DNA from: an uncultured Dysosmobacter sp.
GTDB lineage: Bacteria > Bacillota > Clostridia > Oscillospirales > Oscillospiraceae
Assembly: GCF_947631635.1 (NCBI RefSeq)
Contig: NZ_CANRMB010000014.1
Coordinates: 1-64,000 of the forward strand
Length of the DNA stretch: 64,000 nucleotides
Direction: 5' to 3'
Within the stretch, counting starts at the first letter, position 1; each line of letters opens with the position of its first letter. The notes under the pieces were generated by a model. It was not told the origin of the DNA. It searched no databases and saw nothing but the letters and a program-made list of their open reading frames with translations. Shown piece by piece: positions 56,124 to 64,000 of the stretch. The translations under genes and the position numbers were made by a program.

Positions 56124-57346
56124 CTATAAATGAGCAAATCTGAAAAATGACGAAAAAAGAAAGGCAAAGCCCAACTGTGATAGAATGGAAGTGAGAGCAA
56201 CCATATGACACAGAAGGGAATGCCTTATGGAGCGGATTGTATCACTGGAAGAAGAGATACGCAAGTTCTTTTTTGAAAAGCATCTGGATTTTTTGACCAG
56301 TGTGCCACAGCGGCGGACGCAGGAAATCATTCTGGCCAGTTGCGCGAAGGGGAACAGTGGGAAAATGACGGACTATGCCGAGGTCTTCCCGGGACACAGG
56401 ACGACCTATGGACATTTTCTGTCCAAGGGCAAGTGGGATGACGAAAAAGTGGCATAAACGCAGCAACGGGAGAGTCTCCAAACGATCACAGAACTTGCCG
56501 AATCGGAACAGGAGCCGGTTTTTATCAGCATTGATGATACCGTCATTACCAAAACGAAACCTTCCTCCAAAGCGAAACATCCAACAGAAGGAACAGGCTA
56601 GCATTACTCACACTTGGAGGGGAAGGTAGTTTACGGCTACCAGGTCCATGCCGCTATTGTCAGTGCCGGTCAGACCGCCTTGTGTTATTCTCTGAGGCGT
56701 TACAGCAAGGAAGGCAAAACAAAAGTTGAGATGACACTGGACGTACTCAAATCCTTGCCGGATCAGGCTGGAGCATATGTCCTTATGGACAGCTGGTACA
56801 CCAATCCGGCTATTCTGGAAGAATGCGAGAAAAAAGATTGTCACTTGATTGGAGCAACGAAAACCAACCGGACCCTGTATCCAAACGGGCAAAGAACGTC
56901 CGCCATGGATTACGCCTGCTCCCTCTCTCCTAGCCATTTTCACCTTGTAACGGTGAAAGGCCGCACGTATTGGGTGCATCGCTATGAGGGCCCTCTGAAT
57001 AAAATCCACAACGCTGTCGTACTGCTTTCCTACCCGAAAGAGGCCTTTGGCAATCCTAAGGCACTGCGCATTTTCCTGTGCTCTGATCTTTCTCTGGATG
57101 ACAGAACGATTCTGGAATACTATTCGCACCGCTGGAAAATTGAGATGATGTTCCGCTCTCAAAAACGGTATATGGGCTTCAAGAGCTTCATGGTAAGAGC
57201 GGCCAAGGCGTTTGACCGCCTGCTCACGATCCTTTGCCTTGCTCAATTTTTCTTCACTTGTGGTTTGGACTCCTATTTGCCTTTTGAAGCCTCTATTCGC
57301 TCTTGCAGAGCATCTTTGTGCACTTTTTGAATTTGCTCATTTATAG
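56124..57346 (+). mobile_element. Decayed DDE insertion sequence with 7-bp target duplication
   Basis: Terminal inverted repeats of 16 bp, CTATAAATGAGCAAAT at 56124-56139 and its complement at 57331-57346, bound a 1223-bp element. Both sides are flanked by the direct repeat CTATCAA (56117-56123 and 57347-57353), a target site duplication. It contains one transposase frame broken by two stop codons. The ends remain intact, so it might still be moved in trans. Confidence 0.88.
56227..57330 (+). pseudogene. IS4-like DDE transposase with two in-frame stops
   Basis: A single frame runs from MERIVSLEEEIRKFFFEKHL to about residue 367, interrupted by TAA at 56455-56457 and TAG at 56599-56601. The catalytic triad is readable: first Asp in ISIDDTVITK, second in VLMDSWYTNP, and Glu in HRWKIEMMFRSQ with the Y-(2)-R-(3)-E-like spacing of IS4-type enzymes. 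Both stops could arise from Gln codons by one C-to-T change. No frameshift was seen. Confidence 0.85.
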
Positions 57347-57492
57347 CTATCAAGTTATTCGCCGTTTTTTCAGCTGTAGGAACTCAAGGATTGAAAATGC
57401 CAAAACAATATGCTAGTATTTGAATGTAATTATTAGGCATTTATGTATTATTGGTTGTAATAAACTGTTTTTTACCAGGAGGAGCCTTTACA

Positions 57493-58086
57493 ATGCGGAA
57501 AATGACAAAACAAGCGATGAAAACCAATGAAACTAGACAGCGAATTGTGGCTACGGCTACTCAGCTTATGCGTTGCGACGGCTTCGAAAACACTTCGGTT
57601 CGTCAAATTTGTGAAGAGGCAAATGTCTCAATAGGTTCATTTTATCATCTTTTCGAATCTAAAGCAGCACTTTTAGATGCAATTTTAGGTGATGTTAATT
57701 CATTTTACACTGATGCTGAATTTGATTATGAAAGTGATTCTCCTTTCTTATTTGTTGATCGCCTTGTCGACAGTAACCTTAATTTAATCCAAACACTCAC
57801 TCCAACCATTGTGTTTAAAGCTTTTTTTGAACCTCCCAGTGGGAACAAAACCATATATTTTGAGCAACGCAGTTCCAATCAGTTTACTCTCAAACATCTT
57901 GAAGGCTTTCAAAACGCAGGAAAGTTAAAAAAAGAACTTTCCATTGAACAAATGCAGACAGAAATGGTATCCATCTTTTGCGGAAGTCTTTACACTTACT
58001 ATACACTAGAAAGAATGGATATTTTTCCGGAGAAATTAAGAGAGATTTATTATCATCTATTCAGTTTTTATTTAGCCCCATCTTGA
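57493..58086 (+). CDS. TetR-family regulator
   Basis: This is 197 aa from ATG 57493 behind CAGGAGGAG. The N-terminal HTH (RQRIVATATQLMRCDGFENT, then SVRQICEEANVSIGSFYHLF) is typical of TetR proteins. The C-terminal ligand domain is helical and specific. It precedes the catabolic cluster. The palindrome TTAGAACTGGTTCTAA in front of the enolase-type gene is a good candidate operator. Its AT-rich codon use differs from the prophage. Confidence 0.88.
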   Translation: MRKMTKQAMKTNETRQRIVATATQLMRCDGFENTSVRQICEEANVSIGSFYHLFESKAALLDAILGDVNSFYTDAEFDYESDSPFLFVDRLVDSNLNLIQTLTPTIVFKAFFEPPSGNKTIYFEQRSSNQFTLKHLEGFQNAGKLKKELSIEQMQTEMVSIFCGSLYTYYTLERMDIFPEKLREIYYHLFSFYLAPS

Positions 58087-58145
58087 AGTGAAGTAACTCC
58101 AAAAAGTTAGATAATATTTTAAAATAAAATTCTTTAAGCAACCGA

Positions 58146-58184
58146 AAAGGCTTGCGGCCTATGTAATCTGGGCGGCAAGCCTTT
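58146..58184 (+). terminator. Terminator after the TetR gene
   Basis: AAAGGCTTGC (58146-58155) and GCAAGCCTTT (58175-58184) form a perfect 10-bp stem followed by CATTATGTTTT. It ends the regulator transcript 60 bp after the stop codon. Confidence 0.75.
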
Positions 58185-58294
58185 CATTATGTTTTGCTGA
58201 CAAATGGGGTGCAGTTCAATGCCATATCAACAGGTTTTTAACCCATTAAATTTGAAGGGTCCCAATATCACCGCTAAATCTAGAATTTATTCAA

Positions 58295-58330
58295 AGGTGG
58301 CCGCCACATAAGTGACGGCCACCTATTTTA
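58295..58330 (+). terminator. Second hairpin before the catabolic operon
   Basis: AGGTGGCCG (58295-58303) and CGGCCACCT (58316-58324) form a 9-bp stem followed by ATTTTA. The weak T tract makes termination uncertain. Confidence 0.5.
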
Positions 58331-58421
58331 AAGACAATTTTCTGTTTTCTCTATATTTGGCGGCTAATTTTTGTTTGATATTTCCTATTGACTTTTTTTA
58401 CTTTTGGTACAATCATAATAA

Positions 58422-58437
58422 TTAGAACTGGTTCTAA
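58422..58437. promoter_or_regulatory. Palindromic operator upstream of the enolase-type gene
   Basis: TTAGAAC-TG-GTTCTAA is a perfect 7-bp inverted repeat with a 2-nt centre. It lies just downstream of the likely -10 region and 27 bp before the ATG at 58465, where a bound TetR-type repressor would block transcription. The length and form are typical of TetR operators. Confidence 0.7.
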
Positions 58438-58464
58438 AACTTGTTATAAAACGGAGTTGATGTC

Positions 58465-59655
58465 ATGCGAATTACAAGCGTTGATGCTATTTTGATTCCC
58501 CCTGAGGAGTTTAAGTTCGGCAACAGCCGTCCTGTGCTCTGTCGCATCAATACCGATGCAGGATATTATGGATACGGTGAAGCTGGCGCTACTTTCTTCA
58601 TGGGGTCTGATGCCGTTTTTGCTCTGATTCAGGAGATGGCACCTCTGATTATCGGTATGGATCCCATGTATAACGAAGTTATCTGGGAAAAAATCTACAA
58701 TAATGGCTATTGGACAAAGGGCAATGGCGCTATTATTTATTCCGCGCTAAGTGCGATCGACATTGCGCTCTGGGATATCCGCGGTAAGGCAACAGGGCTT
58801 CCGGTATATGCTCTGCTGGGTGGAAAGTTCCGAGATAAGCTGCGTTGCTACGCCAGTCAGCTGCAGTTTGGTTTTGACAAGACCGATCCAAAATTCAGCG
58901 CAGAAGAATATCGTGAGGTGGCAGAAGAAGCCGTTCGTCGGGGATACGATGCTGTTAAAGTTGATCCTATGGTCTTTGGGCGAGAAAGAGGCGGTGAACA
59001 ACTTACTAGTAAGCAGGAATTTGCCTTCTTCGACCATAAGACATTGAACACTATCGCCGAACGCATTGAAGCCACTCGCCAGGGCGTTGGCAAAGATGCT
59101 GATATCATTGTGGAAATGCACTGCACTACTCGTCTCCCGAATGCCATTCAGGTAGCGAAAGCCGTAGAACCCTATGATATCATGTATTTGGAAGAGCCTA
59201 TCGCGCCGCTTTGTCCCGATGCGACAAAGCAGCTGGCGGAGTCAACTACCATTCCGCTGACCAACGGCGAGCGGACCTATCTGCGCTCTGGATTCCTGCC
59301 CTTCCTTCAGGACAGAAGCCTTTCCATGCTGCAGCCTGATTTGGGGCTTTGTGGCGGTTTAACAGAAGGGAAAAAGATTGCTGATATGGCCTATACCTAT
59401 GATGTAGGTATCCAGGCTCACGTCTGCGGAACACCTATCAGTGTAGCGGCAGGTGTCCAACTGGAAGCCGCTATCGCTAACTTCACCATTCACGAAACCC
59501 ATGTTTCCTGTCTGCATGATGATTTCCGGGAAATGGGCACTTATGACGATTTTGTTCCTATTAACGGCTATATCACAGTGCCTGATCGGCCCGGTATCGG
59601 CCAGGAGCTTTCCGATGCAGCTCTGCGCCGTGCTGTTATTGCCACTATAAAATAA
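58465..59655 (+). CDS. Enolase-superfamily enzyme (galactonate dehydratase/RspA-like)
   Basis: In this 396-aa enzyme an N-terminal capping domain is followed by a (beta/alpha)7-beta barrel. Candidate active-site residues are K165 and D167 (AVKVDPM), metal ligands E217 (VEMHC, with H219), E243 (YLEEP) and E269 (NGERTY), then D292 (QPDLGLCGG) and H319 (AHVCGTP). The barrel resembles the D-galactonate dehydratase and RspA groups, where the first ligand is usually in a D-x-H motif; here it is E-M-H. It would abstract an alpha proton from a carboxylate. The substrate is not known. The adjacent permeases point to an imported acid. Confidence 0.85.
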   Translation: MRITSVDAILIPPEEFKFGNSRPVLCRINTDAGYYGYGEAGATFFMGSDAVFALIQEMAPLIIGMDPMYNEVIWEKIYNNGYWTKGNGAIIYSALSAIDIALWDIRGKATGLPVYALLGGKFRDKLRCYASQLQFGFDKTDPKFSAEEYREVAEEAVRRGYDAVKVDPMVFGRERGGEQLTSKQEFAFFDHKTLNTIAERIEATRQGVGKDADIIVEMHCTTRLPNAIQVAKAVEPYDIMYLEEPIAPLCPDATKQLAESTTIPLTNGERTYLRSGFLPFLQDRSLSMLQPDLGLCGGLTEGKKIADMAYTYDVGIQAHVCGTPISVAAGVQLEAAIANFTIHETHVSCLHDDFREMGTYDDFVPINGYITVPDRPGIGQELSDAALRRAVIATIK

Positions 59656-59694
59656 TCAAAACAGCTTATAATTTAGAAAGAGAGGGTCTGCAAC

Positions 59695-61026
59695 ATGGAA
59701 AAGAAAAAGTTAAACTTGTTTTCTTTGGTTTGCATTGCCACAGGTAACGTTATCGGCGCCGGTATCATCACTACCACCGGACTGGCCATCGCACAGACTG
59801 GACGCTCTGTTTGGATTTCTTATGGTCTTGCTGTTGTTACTGGCCTGCTCTGGATCATGCCTACTATCATTTTCTCTGGCATTGCCAAATATAAAGGCGG
59901 TTCCTATACCATGATCACTGCCTGCATGGGAGAAAAATGGGGCGGTGTCGGTGCTCTGTGGTGGCTGCCCATGTTTCTGATGCAGGGCATGATGGGTGCT
60001 GCACTGGGTGCGTATGTCAGTTCTTTGGTTCCTGCTATCCCCCCCAACATAGCTGGTATTGTCATGGTGACGATCTTCTATGTAGTCAATCTTTTTGGCG
60101 TCAAGAGTATGTCTAAACTCCAGAATCCGACTACAGTCTTCCTGCTGATCGGTCTTGTTGTTTTTGCTGTGGTTGGCCTCTTCCATCTGAATGATGGTGC
60201 TTTCCAGGTTACCAGCTCTGAGTATTATCTGAACGGCGGCATTGGCCTGTTGGATGGCCTGATGCTTTTAGTTTTTTCTACCAGCGGCCACGCTTTGGTT
60301 TGTTCCTGCAGTTGGGATTCTGATAAGCCCAAGAAGAATATCCCCTTGGCGATTCTCATTTCCACCGCGATCATCCTTGTGCTCTATATGTCGGTTTCCT
60401 TTGTTGCCGGTAACGTTCTGCCTGTGGAGACTGTTGCAGGCCAGCCGTTGACCTTTGTGGCCAAAGAAATATTCCCGGGTCCCCTGTTCATCATTTTCAT
60501 CATTGCCGGCCCTATTATGGCCTTGGCTACATCCACAAACTCTGGATTTCCCACGCTGACTGCTCCTGTCGAGGGTGCCGTCAGCAACGGTTGGTTACCT
60601 CCTGCTATTGCCAAGCACAATAAATACGATGTTCCATGGATCCTCTATACCGCTCTCTGGCTTATTGCTGTCTTGCCTCTAATCATGGGTGTCAGCCTGT
60701 CAGCACTCACAGCCTATACTGTTCTCACCATGCGTATTAGTAGTCTCCTCGGAATTATCGCCGCATTCTATATTCCCACTAAGTTCAAGGAATCTTGGGA
60801 AACATCTTGGCTACATATGCCGAACGGGCTCTATTATGTTCTTTGCGCGCTTTCCCTTGTAACCAATCTCATTGCAATTTTCCTGTCTGTCCGCACCATT
60901 TCTCCGCCCGTGTTTCTGGCTAACCTGGGTGTGGTTGCAGTGCTCGCCGCAGTGGCCCTGATTCGGTATAAGCTGGGGAAAACCAAGGTCAATGTTGTCT
61001 ACACTCTCGACGAAGACCAGGATTAA
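59695..61026 (+). CDS. APC-family permease 1
   Basis: This 443-aa membrane transporter has about 12 transmembrane helices. The first helix carries ATGNVIGAGIITTTG, the glycine-rich substrate-binding turn of APC amino acid/polyamine transporters. Helix 6 region (LLVFSTSGHALVCSCSW) is also typical. It is 39 bp after the enolase-type gene with AGAGAGGGT upstream, so it is probably cotranscribed. It probably imports the substrate of this cluster as a cation symporter or exchanger. Confidence 0.88.
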   Translation: MEKKKLNLFSLVCIATGNVIGAGIITTTGLAIAQTGRSVWISYGLAVVTGLLWIMPTIIFSGIAKYKGGSYTMITACMGEKWGGVGALWWLPMFLMQGMMGAALGAYVSSLVPAIPPNIAGIVMVTIFYVVNLFGVKSMSKLQNPTTVFLLIGLVVFAVVGLFHLNDGAFQVTSSEYYLNGGIGLLDGLMLLVFSTSGHALVCSCSWDSDKPKKNIPLAILISTAIILVLYMSVSFVAGNVLPVETVAGQPLTFVAKEIFPGPLFIIFIIAGPIMALATSTNSGFPTLTAPVEGAVSNGWLPPAIAKHNKYDVPWILYTALWLIAVLPLIMGVSLSALTAYTVLTMRISSLLGIIAAFYIPTKFKESWETSWLHMPNGLYYVLCALSLVTNLIAIFLSVRTISPPVFLANLGVVAVLAAVALIRYKLGKTKVNVVYTLDEDQD

Positions 61027-61088
61027 TCGTTTCAAAGTTATTTCTTCACTGATATCACGTCGTATTGAGTGCGGGGAGTGATATGTAA

Positions 61089-61135
61089 GAAGCCGCTTCG
61101 GTACATCAGAAATCTACCGGAGCGGCTTCTCTTTC
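61089..61135 (+). terminator. Terminator between the two permease genes
   Basis: GAAGCCGCTTCGGTA (61089-61103) pairs with TACCGGAGCGGCTTC (61115-61129) with one mismatch, followed by TCTTTC. The two permeases may thus be in separate transcripts or the second expressed by read-through. Confidence 0.75.
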
Positions 61136-61194
61136 ATGAATTTTAAACAAACGGTTTTGGGAAGACCGATTTCCTATTAAGAGGTACTTGTTCT

Positions 61195-62547
61195 ATGAAA
61201 AAAACCAATAGTGAAAAAGGTCTTGGACTTTTTGCATTAGTTTCAATTTCGGCAGGGAGCTCTCTGGCCGGTGTCATATCTACATTGACGCTGGCAACAG
61301 AACAGACAGGTCGAGCTGCTTGGTTAGCTTACGCTGTTGCGGTAGTCATAGGCGGCGTACTGCGGGTACTCCCTATAATTTTCTTTGCCAGCATGTTTCG
61401 CTATAAAGGCGGAAACTATGCTATGACTACTGTTGCCCTCGGAGAACTCATGGGGGGTATCTATGCTCTGTGGTGGCTGCCCATGTTCCTCAGCAGGGGA
61501 ACAGTTGCCAGTGCCTTAGGCCAGTATGTCAACTCTATTTTTCCCGGTATCCCAACTATGTGGGCTGGAGTTGCCATCACAACCGTTCTATACGTGGTGA
61601 ATCTCTTTGGCACACAGTCTATGACAAGACTTCAAAAGCCCTTGACGACCATAGCGATGATTGTTCTGGGAGCTTTTACGTTGCTTGGCCTATTCCACCT
61701 TCAGGATGGTTCTCTGGCTCTGACGTCTCCGGGATATTTCTCAAATGGTGCGCTCGGCTATCTGTTGGCGATCACACTGGTGATCCAGTCCACTTCGGCT
61801 CCCTCTCTGGTCTGCGGCTTCAGTTGGGAGGCGGAAGACCCTCAGCGAAATATCCCGCGGGCAATCTTTCTTTCAGCCGGCATTGTTTTTCTGATCTATG
61901 TCGGTATATCCTTTGTGGCTTCCAATTTGCTTCCCATTGAAGAGGCCGCAGGAAAGCCGCTGACCTTTTTGGCTCAAAATTTGCTATCGGGGACTGTCTT
62001 GGTGGTTTTCCTGATAGCAGGCCCCCTTTTGACACTCTGCACATCCGTAAACTCCGGTATGACTTCCATAGCAGCACCGGTAATCGGTGCAATTCGAAAC
62101 GGCTGGTTACCAAGAACGCTTGGGCGGACTAACAAGCATGGAGTTCCTTGGATTATATACACAGCGATGTGGCTGATTTGTGTGATTCCAATGATGCTAG
62201 GCGTCAGTCTTAAAGCGTTCACGGCCTATACTGTCATGACGCAGCGTATCAGCGGTATGCTGTTGTTGTTATCCGGCTTCAGAATTCCCACGAAGTTCAA
62301 GGAGCAATGGAAACGTTCGGCATTGCATATTCCAAACTGCATCTATTATCCGCTTCTGACAGTGATCGCATGTATTGAGATCGGAACGTTGATCATGAGT
62401 ATCAGAACCATTCCGTTTGCTGCCTTTATAGGGAATATGGTCCTTGTAATGTTACTGGCGCTTTACGCCTGGATTCGCTATCAAACAGGGAAAACAAATG
62501 TTCAGATTCTTATTGAAGATGAGACCGGTCAAAGTCCGATTCTGTAA
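61195..62547 (+). CDS. APC-family permease 2
   Basis: This 450-aa paralogue of the preceding permease matches it along the whole length (for example SAGSSLAGVISTLTLATEQT at helix 1, and shared LWWLPMF and TKFKE segments). The first-helix motif differs (SAGSSLAGVIS against ATGNVIGAGII), so substrate preference probably differs. The ATG follows AAGAGGTAC. About 12 transmembrane helices. Confidence 0.88.
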   Translation: MKKTNSEKGLGLFALVSISAGSSLAGVISTLTLATEQTGRAAWLAYAVAVVIGGVLRVLPIIFFASMFRYKGGNYAMTTVALGELMGGIYALWWLPMFLSRGTVASALGQYVNSIFPGIPTMWAGVAITTVLYVVNLFGTQSMTRLQKPLTTIAMIVLGAFTLLGLFHLQDGSLALTSPGYFSNGALGYLLAITLVIQSTSAPSLVCGFSWEAEDPQRNIPRAIFLSAGIVFLIYVGISFVASNLLPIEEAAGKPLTFLAQNLLSGTVLVVFLIAGPLLTLCTSVNSGMTSIAAPVIGAIRNGWLPRTLGRTNKHGVPWIIYTAMWLICVIPMMLGVSLKAFTAYTVMTQRISGMLLLLSGFRIPTKFKEQWKRSALHIPNCIYYPLLTVIACIEIGTLIMSIRTIPFAAFIGNMVLVMLLALYAWIRYQTGKTNVQILIEDETGQSPIL

Positions 62548-62580
62548 AATCAATATTGAACGGTAACAGGAGGAATTACT

Positions 62581-63321
62581 ATGGCTACATACAGTATCGT
62601 GTTCAGTCCTACCGGAGGAACCAGAAAAGTGGCGGATATCTTCTGTACAGCATTGGATAAAAATGTAACCACTATCGACATCCTGCATAAGGCGGAATAT
62701 AGTTTCACCACCGAGGACTTTTGTGTCATTTCCATGCCCTCTTTTGGCGGACGTATTCCAACCGTATGTACAAACCGAATGATGGATCTACATGGAAATG
62801 GTGCAAGAGCAGTTCTGGTAGCAGTTTTTGGTAACCGGGCCATTGACGACACACTAATGGAAATGAAGGATTTGGCAGTGGCCAATGGGTTTGTCCCTGT
62901 TGCGGCCATTGAGGCTGTTGCGGAACATTCTATCATGCGCCAGTTTGCTACAGGTCGTCCAGACAACCAGGACAGAGCGGAATTGGAGGCCTTTGCAAAA
63001 AGAGTTAAAAAGCTTCCCGGCAATCCTGCGCTTGTTGTCCCTGGCAACCATCCTTATAAAGAATATAGTGGCATCCCCCTGAAACCTTTTGCTGACATCG
63101 GCTGCAATGCATGTGGAGAATGTGTGAATTCCTGTCCGGTAGGGGCGATTCCTACAGACGATCCAAAGTCCACGAACAAAGATGTCTGCATTTCCTGTAT
63201 GCGCTGTATAGCCATCTGTCCAAAAAATGTCCGAAAGATCAACTCTGAGATATTACTGGCTGTCGGACAGGGAATGGCGAAGTTGTTGAGTGACCGGAAA
63301 GAGAACAGGCTGTATTTTTAA
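62581..63321 (+). CDS. EFR1-type flavodoxin-ferredoxin fusion
   Basis: This 246-aa protein has an N-terminal flavodoxin-like domain with the FMN loop SPTGGT at residues 9-14. A C-terminal bacterial ferredoxin domain carries two 4Fe-4S motifs, CNACGECVNSCPVGAI and CISCMRCIAICPKNVR. Such cytoplasmic proteins are common in Clostridia and shuttle electrons between flavin and ferredoxin. The redox partner here is not evident. AGGAGG precedes the ATG. It lies between the permeases and the LarA-like gene. Confidence 0.9.
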   Translation: MATYSIVFSPTGGTRKVADIFCTALDKNVTTIDILHKAEYSFTTEDFCVISMPSFGGRIPTVCTNRMMDLHGNGARAVLVAVFGNRAIDDTLMEMKDLAVANGFVPVAAIEAVAEHSIMRQFATGRPDNQDRAELEAFAKRVKKLPGNPALVVPGNHPYKEYSGIPLKPFADIGCNACGECVNSCPVGAIPTDDPKSTNKDVCISCMRCIAICPKNVRKINSEILLAVGQGMAKLLSDRKENRLYF

Positions 63322-63409
63322 GCGATTTCATAGAAGTCATATAAGCAAATAATGTAGGCGAAGAATATGTAGTTATCAGAAGCAGATATATTACATGGAG
63401 GAGGATATT

Positions 63410-64000
63410 ATGAATCTGTTTAAATTATGGCAAACTGAGTGGAATCCCACAATTAAAACTCCTATAGAAATCCAACTACCTGAAAGTTGGAGTGTTGAGT
63501 TCCGGGATTTTCCGGCGGATTCCTGGCCAGAGATGACGCCTTCTCAGATGAGGGAGGCCATTCAGCATCCTATTGGTGGTCGTACTATCCGAGAAATGGC
63601 ACAGACTGGTCATGAAGCTTGTATTGTTGTGGATGATTTGAGCCGAGGGACCCAGGCTGGCAAAATTGCGAAAATCGTCCTGGAAGAATTAGAAGTCGGC
63701 GGAATTACAAAAGAACATACCCGTTTTGTGTGCGCTCTCGGCACCCATGCTCCTCATACCCGTGCACACTTAGTGGCAAAGTTAGGCAAGGAGATTGTAG
63801 AAAACTACATGGTCTACAACCATAACTGCTTTGATTCTTGCGTAAATATCGGGACAAATAGTAAAGGTGATCCGGTAGAGGTCAACATGGAGTTTATGTC
63901 TTGTGATATCAAAATTGGTATCGGAGCCTGCACTCCCCATGTCATGAATGGCTATGGCGGTGGAGGAAAACTTCTCTTTCCCGGAATTGCTTCTATAAAA
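63410..64000 (+). CDS. LarA-like (DUF2088) racemase, N-terminal part
   Basis: The frame is open from ATG 63410 (behind GGAGGAGG) to the window end, 197 codons. VVDDLSRGTQ, ALGTHAPHTRAHLVAKLGKE, VYNHNCFDS and IGIGACTPHVMNGYGGGGKL match the N-terminal domain of LarA, the nickel-pincer lactate racemase, with its conserved histidines. Relatives act on various 2-hydroxy acids and sugar acids. Activity needs the pincer cofactor made by LarB, LarC and LarE, none of which is in view. Confidence 0.85.
   Translation, partial: MNLFKLWQTEWNPTIKTPIEIQLPESWSVEFRDFPADSWPEMTPSQMREAIQHPIGGRTIREMAQTGHEACIVVDDLSRGTQAGKIAKIVLEELEVGGITKEHTRFVCALGTHAPHTRAHLVAKLGKEIVENYMVYNHNCFDSCVNIGTNSKGDPVEVNMEFMSCDIKIGIGACTPHVMNGYGGGGKLLFPGIASIK

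Larger units (their letters stand above)
58087..58421. other. Intergenic region before the enolase-type gene
   Basis: About 335 bp without a gene. It holds two rightward terminators (58146-58184 and 58295-58330) and, near its end, a TTGACT box at 58388-58393 with TACAAT and CATAAT boxes at 58408-58413 and 58414-58419. The promoter spacing is not ideal in either combination (14 or 20 nt), which may mean activation is needed. Confidence 0.55.

Noticed and set aside
56455-56601. Recoding of TAA/TAG in the DDE transposase
   Set aside because: Other genes in the window use TAA and TAG as normal stops, and no recoding signal is visible; simple decay explains it.
1-64000. CRISPR arrays, retroelements, toxin-antitoxin pairs and rRNA genes
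   Set aside because: No regularly spaced repeats, reverse transcriptase motif, convincing toxin-antitoxin pair or rRNA sequence was found on either strand.

Overview
The window looks like the chromosome of a gut Firmicute of class Clostridia (Oscillospiraceae type, such as Flavonifractor or Oscillibacter relatives). This is inferred from the Firmicutes-style phage proteins, strong GGAGG ribosome binding sites, the Tn916-type integrase, the EFR1-type ferredoxin protein and the moderately high GC. No rRNA or housekeeping gene is present to fix the taxon.

Positions 1-50300 are one large siphovirus-type prophage whose left end lies outside the window. Almost all genes read leftward. From right to left: a rightward integrase next to attR, which is the 3' half of a tRNA-Pro(CGG) gene with its native terminator; a lysogeny switch (repressor and ImmA-type peptidase rightward, Cro-like gene leftward) with two face-to-face promoters that each carry an operator-like palindrome in the spacer; recombination and replication genes (DUF1351, an annealing-type protein, a frameshifted MBL-fold nuclease, SSB, DnaD-like initiator, helicase loader, DUF1064 nuclease); an accessory block with two PP-loop proteins, two Cys-motif radical-SAM-type proteins, a J-domain protein, a 3D-domain protein, a mini beta-clamp, an adenine methyltransferase and many small zinc-ribbon proteins; then a good promoter followed by a terminator, which probably gates the late operon; then terminase, portal, scaffold, capsid, connectors, tail tube, tape measure and baseplate/fibre genes. 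Three intergenic spots in the late operon carry a nearly identical 38-nt element that can fold as a pseudoknot and runs directly into an intrinsic terminator whose stem differs in sequence each time. This is the most unusual signal in the window.

Positions 50340 to about 55600 are the remains of an integrative mobilizable element: a second tyrosine integrase, a small helical protein, a MobA/VirD2-type relaxase with another gene embedded in its 3' part in a different frame, a MobC-like protein and a candidate oriT. An IS1111-type IS110 element (perfect 11-bp inverted repeats) has inserted between the integrase part and the mobilization part. A decayed DDE insertion sequence with a clear 7-bp target duplication follows at 56124-57346.

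From 57493 to the right edge lies chromosomal metabolism with lower GC: a TetR regulator, an enolase-superfamily (galactonate dehydratase/RspA-like) enzyme preceded by a perfect palindromic operator, two paralogous APC permeases, a flavodoxin-ferredoxin fusion and the start of a LarA-like (nickel-pincer lactate racemase family) gene. Together they suggest uptake, epimerization or racemization, and dehydration of an unidentified hydroxy- or sugar-acid type substrate.
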